Assembly (NCBI GenBank): GCA_017612805.1 | Contig: JAGAFD010000007.1 | Coordinates: 1-64,000, forward strand | Length of the DNA: 64,000 nucleotides | Direction: 5' to 3' | Source of the DNA: Bacilli bacterium | GTDB lineage: Bacteria > Bacillota_I > Bacilli_A > RF39 > UBA660 | Shown here: positions 46,901-54,452 of the stretch, one piece after another | How the letters are laid out: every line of letters starts with the position of its first letter | Position numbering within the stretch: position 1 is the stretch's first letter | Notes under the pieces: generated by a model | What the model saw: the letters and a program-made list of their open reading frames with translations, nothing else | Database searches by the model: none | Told to the model about the DNA's origin: nothing | Translations under genes and position numbers: made by a program

Positions 46901-47103
46901 TAGAAATAGAATTACCAGAGAATATATCTAATCATATTAAAGGTGATAAACTAATGTTAAAGTGTTTTCAAATTAATGAAAAGATTAATCTAAAATACTT
47001 TAATAAACGAATTAAAATAATATTACCTATTAATAATTTAGAAAAACATTTCATTTATTATGCAGTAGATATTTTAAATATTGTATTACAAGATATTAAT
47101 TAA
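43903..47103 (+). CDS. mfd: Transcription-repair coupling factor Mfd
   Basis: Mfd removes RNA polymerase stalled at lesions and recruits UvrA. At 1066 residues it has all expected parts: the UvrB-like N-terminal region, the RNA polymerase-interacting domain (VGDYVVHLTHGIGIYRGV), the helicase motifs GDVGYGKTEVAFRA, IIDEEQRFGV and LSATPIPRTL, QIRGRVGRS, and the C-terminal TRCF domain. GAGGTG precedes the ATG at 43903. Confidence 0.97.
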   Translation: MDFLHSLFKYDNNIVINGLTKELNVFYVLELLKESDDNILIVTSTLYEANNLFNRFKTYTNDVYLFPMDDFITSVAIAISPELKLNRLETLENINGKKKIVITNLMGLLRFLPDKTNYQKLLLDLKCGISINRDNLVSILDKYGYNKTSLVTQTGEYAVRGFIIDIFIIDTDHPIRIEFFDNEIESIRYFDEESQLSKDEVSKITLKPINEVETTHTSSIFDYLDNPKVVYINKDQIDASYHNLLNEITEYNEEKNIKTKHMYELSNLNIKNWVCLNSFNNTLDDNFNNIKEMDNFNSNFDVLKNYVNKCIDNKKTVIFCLKNKNQEKIIAELFNNNVNKSKVINNEINILIKEINQGFVYNDYVVISDNDIEKKASEPIKYKNTLKIGKKIKGFDGLQVGDYVVHLTHGIGIYRGVITLSKNGLKKDYIQIDYLGNDKVYIPVEKINTIYKYSGNDGVVPRINKLNSTSWAKTKISVRNKIKDISKELINLYAARKQIKGKPYETFDMEANFASEFMYDETKDQAQAIIDIDKDLQKENPMDRLLCGDVGYGKTEVAFRAMFKTVCNNSQVMYLCPTTILSNQQYKSAIERFKDFPINIALLNRFTTKKEQTRIIDGLAKGSIDIVIGTHRLLSDDIKLKDLGLLIIDEEQRFGVTHKEKIKQLKNDINVLTLSATPIPRTLKMAMSGLRDLSIIDTPPVNRYPIQTYVIAQSDLLIKDAIYKEMARKGQVFVLYNNIEKLDKIKQELHNLVPEARICVAHGALKKDEIEEIMQDFIDYKYDILLCTTIIETGIDIPNVNSLIIYNADCFGLSQLYQIRGRVGRSNKIAYAYLMYDKNKELNDIAVKRLQAIKEFTELGSGYRIALRDLSIRGAGNILGGEQAGYVDSVGMELYMKLIDEEMLRLKGVEVKEEETREPLINVETHINDSYVSDEEIKIEIHQIINTIDSLQSLLDVKAELEDRFGKISNELEVYMYEEWFEKIAEKLGITRVNQTDRFLEIELPENISNHIKGDKLMLKCFQINEKINLKYFNKRIKIILPINNLEKHFIYYAVDILNIVLQDIN

Positions 47104-47136
47104 AAAAGAGTGCTATTAATTAGCACTCTTATATTT
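47102..47136. terminator. Bidirectional terminator between mfd and ppa
   Basis: AAGAGTGCTA (47106-47115) pairs with TAGCACTCTT (47121-47130) around TTAAT, flanked by A and T runs. The ppa stop lies in the loop. Confidence 0.85.
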
Positions 47137-47598
47137 TTCTTGGCATTCTTCAATTAATTTAATGGTATCCTCTAAGCCATGGAAATCTTTAATATCAACC
47201 TCTATACCTTGTAAATGTTTATAAGTCCTAAAGAATTCTCTTATTTCATTTAATGTTGGTTCAGGAATATCTTCAAATTTTTGAAAATGATCATATCTTG
47301 GATCTTTATCAGTTACCGCAATAACTTTTTGATCTCCAAAACCATTATCATCAATATCTAAATAACCTAAAACTCTGGCTTCAACAATACATCCTGGGAA
47401 TGTTTGATCACTAGCTAATACTAAAATATCTAAAGCATCACCATCATCAGCTAAAGTATCTTCAATATAACCATATTCAGCTGGATAAGAAACACTTGAA
47501 TATAAAACACGGTCTAGCTTAATGCGCCCCGTAACTTTATCAATCTCATATTTATTTTTTGTACCCATTGGGATTTCTATTAATGCATTTACTACCAT
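47116..47598 (-). CDS. ppa: Inorganic pyrophosphatase, family I
   Basis: It hydrolyses pyrophosphate to phosphate, pulling biosynthetic reactions forward. The 160-residue protein shows IEIPMGTKNKYE, YPAEYGYIEDTLADDGDALDILVL with the Asp cluster that binds Mg2+, and KDPRYDHF. ATG 47598 is preferred: an AGGATGG stands 8 nt upstream, and the 25 preceding codons of open frame are not conserved. It is one of two minus-strand genes in the right arm. Confidence 0.95.
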   Translation of the reverse strand: MVVNALIEIPMGTKNKYEIDKVTGRIKLDRVLYSSVSYPAEYGYIEDTLADDGDALDILVLASDQTFPGCIVEARVLGYLDIDDNGFGDQKVIAVTDKDPRYDHFQKFEDIPEPTLNEIREFFRTYKHLQGIEVDIKDFHGLEDTIKLIEECQEKYKSAN

Positions 47599-47706
47599 AG
47601 TATCTACCATCCTTACATTTTTAGTATAACCATTTATTAAAAGCGAGTCAAAATAATTTGCATAATTTAACATTTTAATGACAACAATATTAATGAGGTT
47701 GATTTA

Positions 47707-48207
47707 ATGAAATCGGGAATGCTAAGAAAAATAGATGAATTAGGAAGAATTGTTATACCGAAGGAGATTAGAAAAAATATAAATATTCATGATGGTGAAG
47801 AGTTAGAAATATTAGTTGAAAATAATAGTATTCTTTTAAAGAAATCAAATAATATATTAAATAATAAATCTTTATTAAAAAAATTATTGCTATTGTTTAG
47901 TGATTATTTAAAAGTAGGTTTAATGATTAGTGATAATGAAAAAATTATTGTTAGTACGGAAGATTGTTATATTGATATGGTTATTAATGATGAGTTAAGA
48001 TTATTGTTGAATAATCGTGAATCAAAAAAAGGAATTGGTAATATATTTAATTTGAGTAATATTTATTATATTGTTAATCCTATCATTATTGATGGTTCTT
48101 GTAATAGTTTATTAATTCTATTATGTGATCATGAATTGAATGATGATATTATAAATTCCTTTAATTTACTACTAAATCTTATAATTGCAATATATGATAT
48201 TACTTGA
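47707..48207 (+). CDS. spoVT: SpoVT-like AbrB-family regulator
   Basis: The N-terminal AbrB swapped-hairpin domain reads MLRKIDELGRIVIPKEIRKN and is followed by a domain of about 110 residues, probably the GAF-like fold of SpoVT. At 166 residues it is near the usual 178, which separates it from the smaller AbrB and Abh. SpoVT modulates sigma G-dependent genes in the forespore. Location directly after mfd is as in B. subtilis. GAGGTTG precedes the ATG. Confidence 0.85.
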   Translation: MKSGMLRKIDELGRIVIPKEIRKNINIHDGEELEILVENNSILLKKSNNILNNKSLLKKLLLLFSDYLKVGLMISDNEKIIVSTEDCYIDMVINDELRLLLNNRESKKGIGNIFNLSNIYYIVNPIIIDGSCNSLLILLCDHELNDDIINSFNLLLNLIIAIYDIT

Positions 48208-48232
48208 TAATATCATTTTTTTGTGTTAATAT
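48204..48232 (+). promoter_or_regulatory. Promoter of the metG T-box transcript
   Basis: TTGATA (48204-48209) and TAATAT (48227-48232) are separated by 17 nt. The -35 box overlaps the stop codon of spoVT. Confidence 0.7.
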
Positions 48233-48238
48233 CATGGT

Positions 48239-48438
48239 AATCAGCGAAGAAATGGATGAGTAATTATTAAAATTACATAGAGAGCTTACGGTTGGTGGAA
48301 GTAAGTTAAGGATAATAACGAACATGGTCCATGGAGTTGAATCGTAGTTATTCGCGTTAAGAAAAAAAGAGCATGTTATCATGAATAAAGGTGGTACCGC
48401 GGAATATTTTTCGTCCTTTACTTCATGATTTTTTTATT
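48239..48438 (+). promoter_or_regulatory. T-box riboswitch controlling metG
   Basis: The leader has the AGAGAG bulge motif (48279-48284) and the distal-loop GGTTGGTGGAAG. A specifier region is GAACATGGTCC, in which ATG (48324-48326) would read tRNA-Met. The T-box GGTGGTACCGCG (48390-48401) is invariant. A terminator follows: ATCATGAA and TAAAGG upstream pair with CCTTTA and TTCATGAT, then T bases. Uncharged tRNA-Met would stabilise the antiterminator and switch on metG. Confidence 0.93.
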
Positions 48439-48459
48439 TTTTAGAAAAGAGTGATTAGA

Positions 48460-50007
48460 ATGGAAAAATATTACATTTCAACTGCAATTGCTTATACTTC
48501 AGGTAAACCACATATTGGTAATACTTATGAAATTGTTTTAGCTGATGCAATTGCCCGTTACAAAAGACAAAAAGGTTTTGACGTTTATTTTCAAACAGGT
48601 ACTGATGAACATGGTGAAAAAATTCAACAAAAAGCAATTAATGCTGGAAAGACACCAAAAGCATTTGTTGATGAAGTATCTAGTGAAGTAAAAAGAATTT
48701 GGGATAAGATGAATACGTCTTACGATAAATTTGTAAGAACAACTGATGAAATTCATGAACGAGAAGTTCAAAAGATTTTCCAAAAAATGTATGATAAAGG
48801 TGATATTTATAAGGGCGAATATAAAGGTTTATATTGTACTCCTTGTGAATCTTTTTGGACTGAATCACAATTAGTAGATGGTAAATGTCCTGATTGTGGT
48901 AGAGATGTTGAAGAAAAAAGTGAAGAATGTTATTTCTTCAAATTATCTAAATATCAAGATCGATTAGTTGAATATATTGAATCCCATCCAGATTTTATTA
49001 AACCAGATTCTCGTAAGAATGAAATGTTAAATAATTTTATTAAACCAGGTTTACAAGATTTATGTGTATCTAGATCTACATTTGATTGGGGTATCGAAGT
49101 TCCTTTTGATCCAAAACATGTTGTATATGTATGGTTAGATGCTTTAACTAACTATATTACTAATTTAGGTTTTGATGTTGATGGATCAAGTGATGAGTTT
49201 AATAAGTATTGGCCAGCTGACTTACATTTAATTGGTAAAGATATAGTTAGATTCCATTCCATTTATTGGCCTTGTTTCTTGTGGAGTCTAGATTTAGAAT
49301 TGCCACATCAAATTTTTGGTCATCCTTGGTTATTAACTAATAATGATAAGATTGGTAAGAGTAAAGGTAATGCTATCTATGCTGATGATTTAGTAGATTT
49401 ATTTGGTGTTGATGCTGTTCGTTATTATGTTTTACATGAAATCCCTTATGCTAATGATGGTAACTTAACTTATGATTTATTAATTGAAAGATATAATAGT
49501 GATTTAGCAAATATTTTAGGTAACTTAGTTAATAGAACTATTTCAATGGTTAATAAATATTTTGAAGGAGAAGTAAAAGCTCCTAATGAATATAATGAAC
49601 TTGATAATGAATTGATTACATATGTTAATAGTGCATCTAAATTAGTAGATGAAAAGATGGATGAATTAAAAGTAGCTGATGCTATTGATGCTATTTTTGA
49701 AATCTTTAAAAGATGTAATAAATATATTGATGATACAACTCCATGGACTTTAGCTAAAGAAGAAAACAATGATAGACTAGCTACAGTTTTATATGTTTTA
49801 CTTGATAGTATTCGTGTTGGAGCAGTATTATTATCATCATTCTTACCTGATACAGCAGAGAATATATTAAATCAAATAAAATCAAATGATCAAGAATTAG
49901 TATTTGGTAAATTAAATGCTGGTATTAAATTAGATCAACCAACACCAATCTTTGCTCGTATTGATAAAGAAGCAAAATTAAAAGAAATAGAAGAAGCTAA
50001 TAAATAA
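48460..50007 (+). CDS. metG: Methionyl-tRNA synthetase, without C-terminal tRNA-binding domain
   Basis: It charges tRNA-Met. The HIGH motif is KPHIGNTYE, the KMSKS loop is GKSKGNAI, and the zinc knuckle is YCTPCESF with CPDCGR. At about 515 residues it ends after the anticodon-binding domain (TPWTLAKEE); the Trbp111-like C-terminal domain found in the 664-residue B. subtilis enzyme is missing. ATG 48460 follows AGAGTGA. A T-box leader controls it. Confidence 0.96.
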   Translation: MEKYYISTAIAYTSGKPHIGNTYEIVLADAIARYKRQKGFDVYFQTGTDEHGEKIQQKAINAGKTPKAFVDEVSSEVKRIWDKMNTSYDKFVRTTDEIHEREVQKIFQKMYDKGDIYKGEYKGLYCTPCESFWTESQLVDGKCPDCGRDVEEKSEECYFFKLSKYQDRLVEYIESHPDFIKPDSRKNEMLNNFIKPGLQDLCVSRSTFDWGIEVPFDPKHVVYVWLDALTNYITNLGFDVDGSSDEFNKYWPADLHLIGKDIVRFHSIYWPCFLWSLDLELPHQIFGHPWLLTNNDKIGKSKGNAIYADDLVDLFGVDAVRYYVLHEIPYANDGNLTYDLLIERYNSDLANILGNLVNRTISMVNKYFEGEVKAPNEYNELDNELITYVNSASKLVDEKMDELKVADAIDAIFEIFKRCNKYIDDTTPWTLAKEENNDRLATVLYVLLDSIRVGAVLLSSFLPDTAENILNQIKSNDQELVFGKLNAGIKLDQPTPIFARIDKEAKLKEIEEANK

Positions 50008-50073
50008 TTAGCTTTTTTTATTGCATTTTGATTTCATTATGTTATAATAAATCCCAATTTGGGAGAAATGTAT

Positions 50074-50790
50074 ATGAGTAAAAAAAATACAATTAAAAAA
50101 TATTGTAATTATTATATTTGGGCTAGTTCTTTATGCCCTTGGGGAACTAATAGTGATGTAATTATTGATGGTGAGGTTGGGGTTACAACTTTAAAATATA
50201 ATGAATTAGGAGTTAATACTAAAAAAGAATTATATGATTCATGTGACTCAGAAGATATGCTTATCGAAGTAAGATATTTAGGTCACGGTGAATTCCGTGA
50301 AGTATTAACTAATGAAAGTATTCTAGCAATTAATGATAACGGTAATAATTTTGAAGATAAAAATTATTTTAATGAAAATAATGAAAAGTTTATTAGATCT
50401 ACACTATACGATTTAGATGAATATATCAAATTTAATGATCTTGCTTTCGGTAAATATGTAGATGTTCATTCATTTGGAAAAAGTATTAGTGATTTTATGC
50501 TTACGGCTCATCGTACAGCTTTAGTTATTAATCCAGATTTTAATGTTATTCATATTAAAAAAGAATCTAAACAAGCTTATGAAGAAAAGTCAGATGATGA
50601 AAGAATTGAATTAATTAAGAAGATGCTTAAAAAAGCCGAAAAAGAAAGAGCTAAAGTATACGCAAAATTAATGTATGCTTATGGAATGTCTTTTGAACCA
50701 TCTAAGGAATTTATTGATGCAGCTTATCGAGAAAATGAAAAACGTTCTTTAGCATTAAAGCCAAAGCAAACTAAAAAAGATAGTAAATAA
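50074..50790 (+). CDS. Uncharacterised protein, paralogue 1 of a tandem pair
   Basis: I do not recognise this 238-residue protein. It has no membrane segment or signal. The N-terminus contains YYIWASSLCPWG; the same LCPW lies in the next gene. The middle shows a conserved stretch (RYLGHGEFREVLTNESIL) and the C-terminus ends in a basic tail, KKDSK. It has its own ribosome binding site (GGGAGA) and its own terminator, in which the stop codon is embedded. The gene is a divergent tandem duplicate of the one downstream. Function unknown. Confidence 0.8.
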   Translation: MSKKNTIKKYCNYYIWASSLCPWGTNSDVIIDGEVGVTTLKYNELGVNTKKELYDSCDSEDMLIEVRYLGHGEFREVLTNESILAINDNGNNFEDKNYFNENNEKFIRSTLYDLDEYIKFNDLAFGKYVDVHSFGKSISDFMLTAHRTALVINPDFNVIHIKKESKQAYEEKSDDERIELIKKMLKKAEKERAKVYAKLMYAYGMSFEPSKEFIDAAYRENEKRSLALKPKQTKKDSK

Positions 50791-50802
50791 ACTATCTTTT
50801 TT
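50769..50802 (+). terminator. Terminator of paralogue 1
   Basis: AAAGATAGT pairs with ACTATCTTT around AAATAA, followed by T bases. The stop codon TAA is in the loop. The same element recurs after the second paralogue. Confidence 0.8.
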
Positions 50803-50857
50803 ATTGTTATTTAATAAATATTTTATTATAATAACTAATTGATTGGAGAATTTATTT

Positions 50858-51538
50858 ATGAACAAAATCGAAGTAGGAAAAAAATATTATATGAATTTAT
50901 ATGGATTATGTCCTTGGGAGATTATGACTGAAACGGAAACTATGCATTATGATCCTGAAGTATATGAATCTAAAGTAGTTAGAGTTAATACTACTAATAA
51001 TTTATACAATAAAAAATTTAACTTTATTGAAGTAACTTATAGAGGAAACGGAGTATTTTATGAATCGCTAACTAAAACTAAAATATTAGTTACTGAAGCT
51101 CCATATGATTGTGAGTTAGAAGATTTTAATGATAGTATGGTAACTAAAGCTTATTTAGATTTAGATGATTATATTACTATTTCTAAACAAATTCATAATA
51201 AAGATGTTGATATTAATATGTTTTTTGAAGCCAATAAAAAGATTCGTGAAACCATTGCTCGTGCTTCATTAGTTTATGATACTAATGGTTATAAGATATA
51301 TTCAAAAAATGATGAAAACGGAAAAATTTATAAAACTTTACCAAATAATGAAAGAACTAATATTATGATTGATTTATGTAATGAAGCAGAAATTAGTAAA
51401 TATCGTACCATTCTAGAACTTAATAATGCCTATAATAATTTTATTAAACCTAGTGATGAATTAATTAAACAAGCTTATAAAGAAAATGAAGCATATAACT
51501 TAACACTAAAGAGTAAAGCAAAGAAAGATAGTAAATAG
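50858..51538 (+). CDS. Uncharacterised protein, paralogue 2 of a tandem pair
   Basis: A 226-residue soluble protein clearly related to its upstream neighbour. Shared features are YYMNLYGLCPW at the N-terminus, VTYRGNGVFYESLTKTKIL aligned with the equivalent stretch of paralogue 1, AYLDLDDYITI, the KPSDELIKQAYKENEAYNLTLK C-terminus, and the KKDSK end. Overall identity looks low, so the duplication is old. TTGGAG precedes the ATG. A hairpin containing the stop codon terminates it. Function unknown. Confidence 0.8.
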   Translation: MNKIEVGKKYYMNLYGLCPWEIMTETETMHYDPEVYESKVVRVNTTNNLYNKKFNFIEVTYRGNGVFYESLTKTKILVTEAPYDCELEDFNDSMVTKAYLDLDDYITISKQIHNKDVDINMFFEANKKIRETIARASLVYDTNGYKIYSKNDENGKIYKTLPNNERTNIMIDLCNEAEISKYRTILELNNAYNNFIKPSDELIKQAYKENEAYNLTLKSKAKKDSK

Positions 51539-51552
51539 ACTATCTTTTTTAC
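51524..51552 (+). terminator. Terminator of paralogue 2
   Basis: AAAGATAGT pairs with ACTATCTTT around AAATAG, followed by T bases; the TAG stop is in the loop. Confidence 0.8.
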
Positions 51553-51582
51553 ATGCTATAATAAATTTAGAGGTGAATTATT

Positions 51583-52278
51583 ATGGAATATGTATATCAT
51601 GGTAGTAAAACTTCAAATTTAAAAGAATTAACTCCTCATGAATCAACCCATGGTAATTATGTATATGCTACTAAAAGAAAAGAAATCGCAATTATTATGA
51701 GCAGATGTTGTGGTGGAGATTCCATATATTCTTTATATATTAATAATAACGATGGTTCAATTGATTTAATTGAAAGGGTACCACTTGCTTTTGATAAGAT
51801 GTTTGCGAATAGTTTTTCATTATATACTTTGGATGCTACCAATTTTAAGGATATCAATACTGGATTTGATGAGGTTGTTTCAGATAATGTTGAGCGAGTT
51901 TTAAAAGAAGAGCAATATCCACTATTAAGGGATGTAATTAATGAATTAGCTGAACAAGGTTTGATTAACTTATATTTTTATCCTGAACGTCCTCAATATA
52001 TTCCTAATGATGATCATGATTTAATTGATCAATTGCATAAGTATGCTAATCAACTTAACCATCAATTTACTCATGAAGAATTATATAAATGGATTTTTTT
52101 GCATCCTAATTTAGAGGAAGATATTAGACTTATTGCTAAAGAACAAGGAATTGATTTATCAATGGATTATGATGAAATTAAATATAAGTTTATTGAATTA
52201 CAAAATGAAAATCCAAACCATCAATTTTATATTGATAATGGTCTAGCAATAAATGAATATTTTAATAATAAATTGTAG
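51583..52278 (+). CDS. Uncharacterised protein with ADP-ribosyltransferase-like N-terminus
   Basis: The 231-residue protein begins EYVYHGSKTSNLKELTPHES and has NYVYATKRKEIAIIM. The order YHGS, then VYAT about 20 residues later, is reminiscent of folds related to ADP-ribosyltransferases and KptA, where His and Tyr contact NAD. No third catalytic residue can be assigned, so the link is only suggestive. The second half is acidic and unrecognised. GAGGTG precedes the ATG; tatD follows after 8 nt and may be co-transcribed. Confidence 0.55.
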   Translation: MEYVYHGSKTSNLKELTPHESTHGNYVYATKRKEIAIIMSRCCGGDSIYSLYINNNDGSIDLIERVPLAFDKMFANSFSLYTLDATNFKDINTGFDEVVSDNVERVLKEEQYPLLRDVINELAEQGLINLYFYPERPQYIPNDDHDLIDQLHKYANQLNHQFTHEELYKWIFLHPNLEEDIRLIAKEQGIDLSMDYDEIKYKFIELQNENPNHQFYIDNGLAINEYFNNKL

Positions 52279-52286
52279 GTGGTTTT

Positions 52287-53024
52287 ATGTTTACAGATAC
52301 ACATTGTCATTTATTTAAAGAATATTATGACGATATTAATATGATTGTTAATAATGCAGTTAACAATAATGTTAATCGATTGATTGTAAGCGGTTGTTCC
52401 CATAGTGAAAATATAGAAGTATTGGAATTAAAATATCCTAATGTCTATAAAGTTATTGGGTTACATCCGGATCAAGCTTCAGTTTATGAAGATAGTCAAA
52501 TAGATTTTATTAAAGAAAATATTGATAAAATTATTGGAATTGGTGAGATTGGGCTAGATTACTATTATGGTAAGGAAGATATTGATAAACAAAAAGAATT
52601 GTTTAGAAAGCAATTAAAGTTAGCACAAGATTTAGGGCTACCAGTAGTAATTCATTCGAGAGAAGCAACCCTTGATACAATAAATATATTAAAAGAATAT
52701 AATGTTAATGGGGTAATTCATTCTTTTTCTGGTAGTAAAGAAACGGCTTTAGAATATATTAAGATGGGATTTATCTTAGGAATAAATGGTGTTGTTACTT
52801 TTAAAAATTGTAATTTAATTGAAGTGTTAAAAGAAATTGGCGTAGATAAGATTGTTTTAGAAACTGATTCCCCTTATTTAACACCGGTACCTTATCGTGG
52901 TGAAGTTAATGAACCAAAACATATTATTGATATTGCAAATTTCATTTGTGAAAACGTTAATATTTCACTAAATGATTTGGCAGAAATTACTAATAAAAAT
53001 ATTAAATCGCTTTTTGACATTTAA
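52287..53024 (+). CDS. tatD: TatD-family metal-dependent DNase
   Basis: A 245-residue TIM-barrel hydrolase with 3'-5' exonuclease activity in characterised members. Metal ligands are in FTDTHCHLF, GEIGLDYYYGK, VIHSREA, VIHSFSG and LETDSPYLTPVPYRG. In B. subtilis tatD (yabD) also follows metS before the rsmA cluster. AGGTGG precedes the ATG. Confidence 0.95.
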   Translation: MFTDTHCHLFKEYYDDINMIVNNAVNNNVNRLIVSGCSHSENIEVLELKYPNVYKVIGLHPDQASVYEDSQIDFIKENIDKIIGIGEIGLDYYYGKEDIDKQKELFRKQLKLAQDLGLPVVIHSREATLDTINILKEYNVNGVIHSFSGSKETALEYIKMGFILGINGVVTFKNCNLIEVLKEIGVDKIVLETDSPYLTPVPYRGEVNEPKHIIDIANFICENVNISLNDLAEITNKNIKSLFDI

Positions 53025-53067
53025 GCCTTATTAAGGTATAATATTTATTGATTTGAGGTGATATAAA

Positions 53068-53616
53068 ATGCCAAAATCAATGAAAAAAGTTTATCAAATT
53101 AGTTTAATTGTAATTGCAATAGTTATAGTTTTAGTTGTAAGTAGTTCTTCTAAGAAAACTTATATTGAAGCTAAGAATGAAACAGTAACAAATAAAGTTG
53201 ATTTGAATATGATGGCTTTAAGAGTTGAAGAAGAAATTAAAAATGATATATATAGTGCTAAAGATACTTACGTTGGTCATTTAACTGGTTATACTGCTAG
53301 ATGTCCACTATGTACTGGTCATTTAGCTTGTAAAAGTTCTTATGATGTTTTAAATGGACAAGAATATTATAATGATCCAACGTATGGTAATGTAAGAATT
53401 GTGGCATCATCAAGAAATTTACCTTGTGGTACCATTGTTAGATTTAATCAACCAAGAATATCTAGTGAACCAATTATTGCAATTGTTCTAGACCGTGGGG
53501 TTTTAGGAACAGCATTAGATTTACTTACTAATAGTGAAGAATATGCAGTTACAACAATTGGAAGATCTACCGTAAGTTATGATGTATTAAGAGAAAGTTG
53601 GGGTAATAAAGAATAG
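53068..53616 (+). CDS. Membrane-anchored 3D-domain protein (YabE-related position)
   Basis: A signal anchor (about 7-25) precedes a 3D (DPBB-fold) domain: GYTARCPLCTGHLACKS, VRIVASSRNLPCGTIVRF, and IVLDRGVLGTALDLL. Two of the three eponymous aspartates are visible; the first position reads ASS. The family contains cell-wall lytic transglycosylases related to resuscitation factors. The extra Cys residues (CPLC, C, C) are common in gut Firmicute members and may form disulfides. It lies between tatD and rsmA, the position of yabE. GAGGTGAT precedes the ATG. Confidence 0.8.
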   Translation: MPKSMKKVYQISLIVIAIVIVLVVSSSSKKTYIEAKNETVTNKVDLNMMALRVEEEIKNDIYSAKDTYVGHLTGYTARCPLCTGHLACKSSYDVLNGQEYYNDPTYGNVRIVASSRNLPCGTIVRFNQPRISSEPIIAIVLDRGVLGTALDLLTNSEEYAVTTIGRSTVSYDVLRESWGNKE

Positions 53617-53631
53617 GAAACTATTCTTTTA
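53606..53631 (+). terminator. Hairpin after the 3D-domain gene
   Basis: AAAGAATAG (53608-53616) pairs with CTATTCTTT (53621-53629) around a GAAA tetraloop. It contains the upstream stop codon and ends only a few bases before rsmA; the T run is short. Confidence 0.5.
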
Positions 53632-53637
53632 ATGTTT

Positions 53638-54414
53638 ATGGAAAAATTTATTGTTAAGAAAAAATTTGGTCAAAACTTTTTAAAGAATGATTTAATTATT
53701 GAAAAAATAGTTAATAGTATTGAAGTTAATCACGACGATTTAATAATTGAAGTTGGTCCCGGAAAAGGAGCTTTAACGAAAAAGTTAGTTAAAAAAGGCT
53801 GTAAGGTTATAGCTTTTGAAATTGATAAAGATACTTATCCTTATTTAAAAGATTTGGAAAATGATAACTTTAGTTTAATATATGATGACTTTCTCAATAT
53901 CGATGTAAATAGTTACTTAAGTGACTATCAATATCATGATTTATATATTGTTGCTAATCTTCCTTATTATATAACCACACCAATTATTACTAAAATAATT
54001 GATGATAAATTATGTCCAAAAGCAATGATTTTAATGGTTCAAAAAGAAGTAGCGGATCGTTTTAGTGCTAAACCAGGTTCTAAGGATTATGGATATTTCA
54101 CGGTTAAGTTAAATTATTATTTCGCAGTAGAAAAATTATTTAATGTTAAGAAAACTGAATTTAATCCAGTGCCAAAGGTAGATAGTGCTGTAGTTAGTTT
54201 TAAAATAAAAGACTATGATAAAAATCTTGCTAAAAAGTTTGATAACTTTATTAAAGATGCGTTTAAGATGAAAAGAAAAACCTTAAAAAATAATTTAGGT
54301 AGTGATTTATTTAATAAGGTGTTACCAATCCTAATGGAAGCGGGATTTGGTAGTGATGTTCGAGCTGAACAAATTGATTTAGAAACATTTATTAAAATGG
54401 TTAAAGAAACATAA
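53638..54414 (+). CDS. rsmA: 16S rRNA dimethyladenosine transferase
   Basis: RsmA (KsgA) dimethylates A1518 and A1519 of 16S rRNA. The protein shows KKKFGQNFLKND, the SAM loop IEVGPGKGALTKKL, the catalytic NLPYYITTP and the C-terminal FKMKRKTLKNNL. The length of about 258 residues is normal. The start could be ATG 53632 or 53638; neither has a clear ribosome binding site, since the preceding bases form a hairpin. A terminator overlaps its stop. Confidence 0.95.
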   Translation: MEKFIVKKKFGQNFLKNDLIIEKIVNSIEVNHDDLIIEVGPGKGALTKKLVKKGCKVIAFEIDKDTYPYLKDLENDNFSLIYDDFLNIDVNSYLSDYQYHDLYIVANLPYYITTPIITKIIDDKLCPKAMILMVQKEVADRFSAKPGSKDYGYFTVKLNYYFAVEKLFNVKKTEFNPVPKVDSAVVSFKIKDYDKNLAKKFDNFIKDAFKMKRKTLKNNLGSDLFNKVLPILMEAGFGSDVRAEQIDLETFIKMVKET

Positions 54415-54430
54415 GATGTTTCTTTTTTTC
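54403..54430 (+). terminator. Intrinsic terminator of rsmA
   Basis: AAAGAAACAT (54403-54412) pairs with ATGTTTCTTT (54416-54425) around three bases, followed by T bases; the TAA stop is at the loop. Confidence 0.85.
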
Positions 54431-54452
54431 ATATAATAAATTGGTGGATATA

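Noticed and set aside
48200-48382. Minus-strand open frame over the metG leader
   Set aside because: It lies on the complement of the T-box riboswitch and has no coding features.
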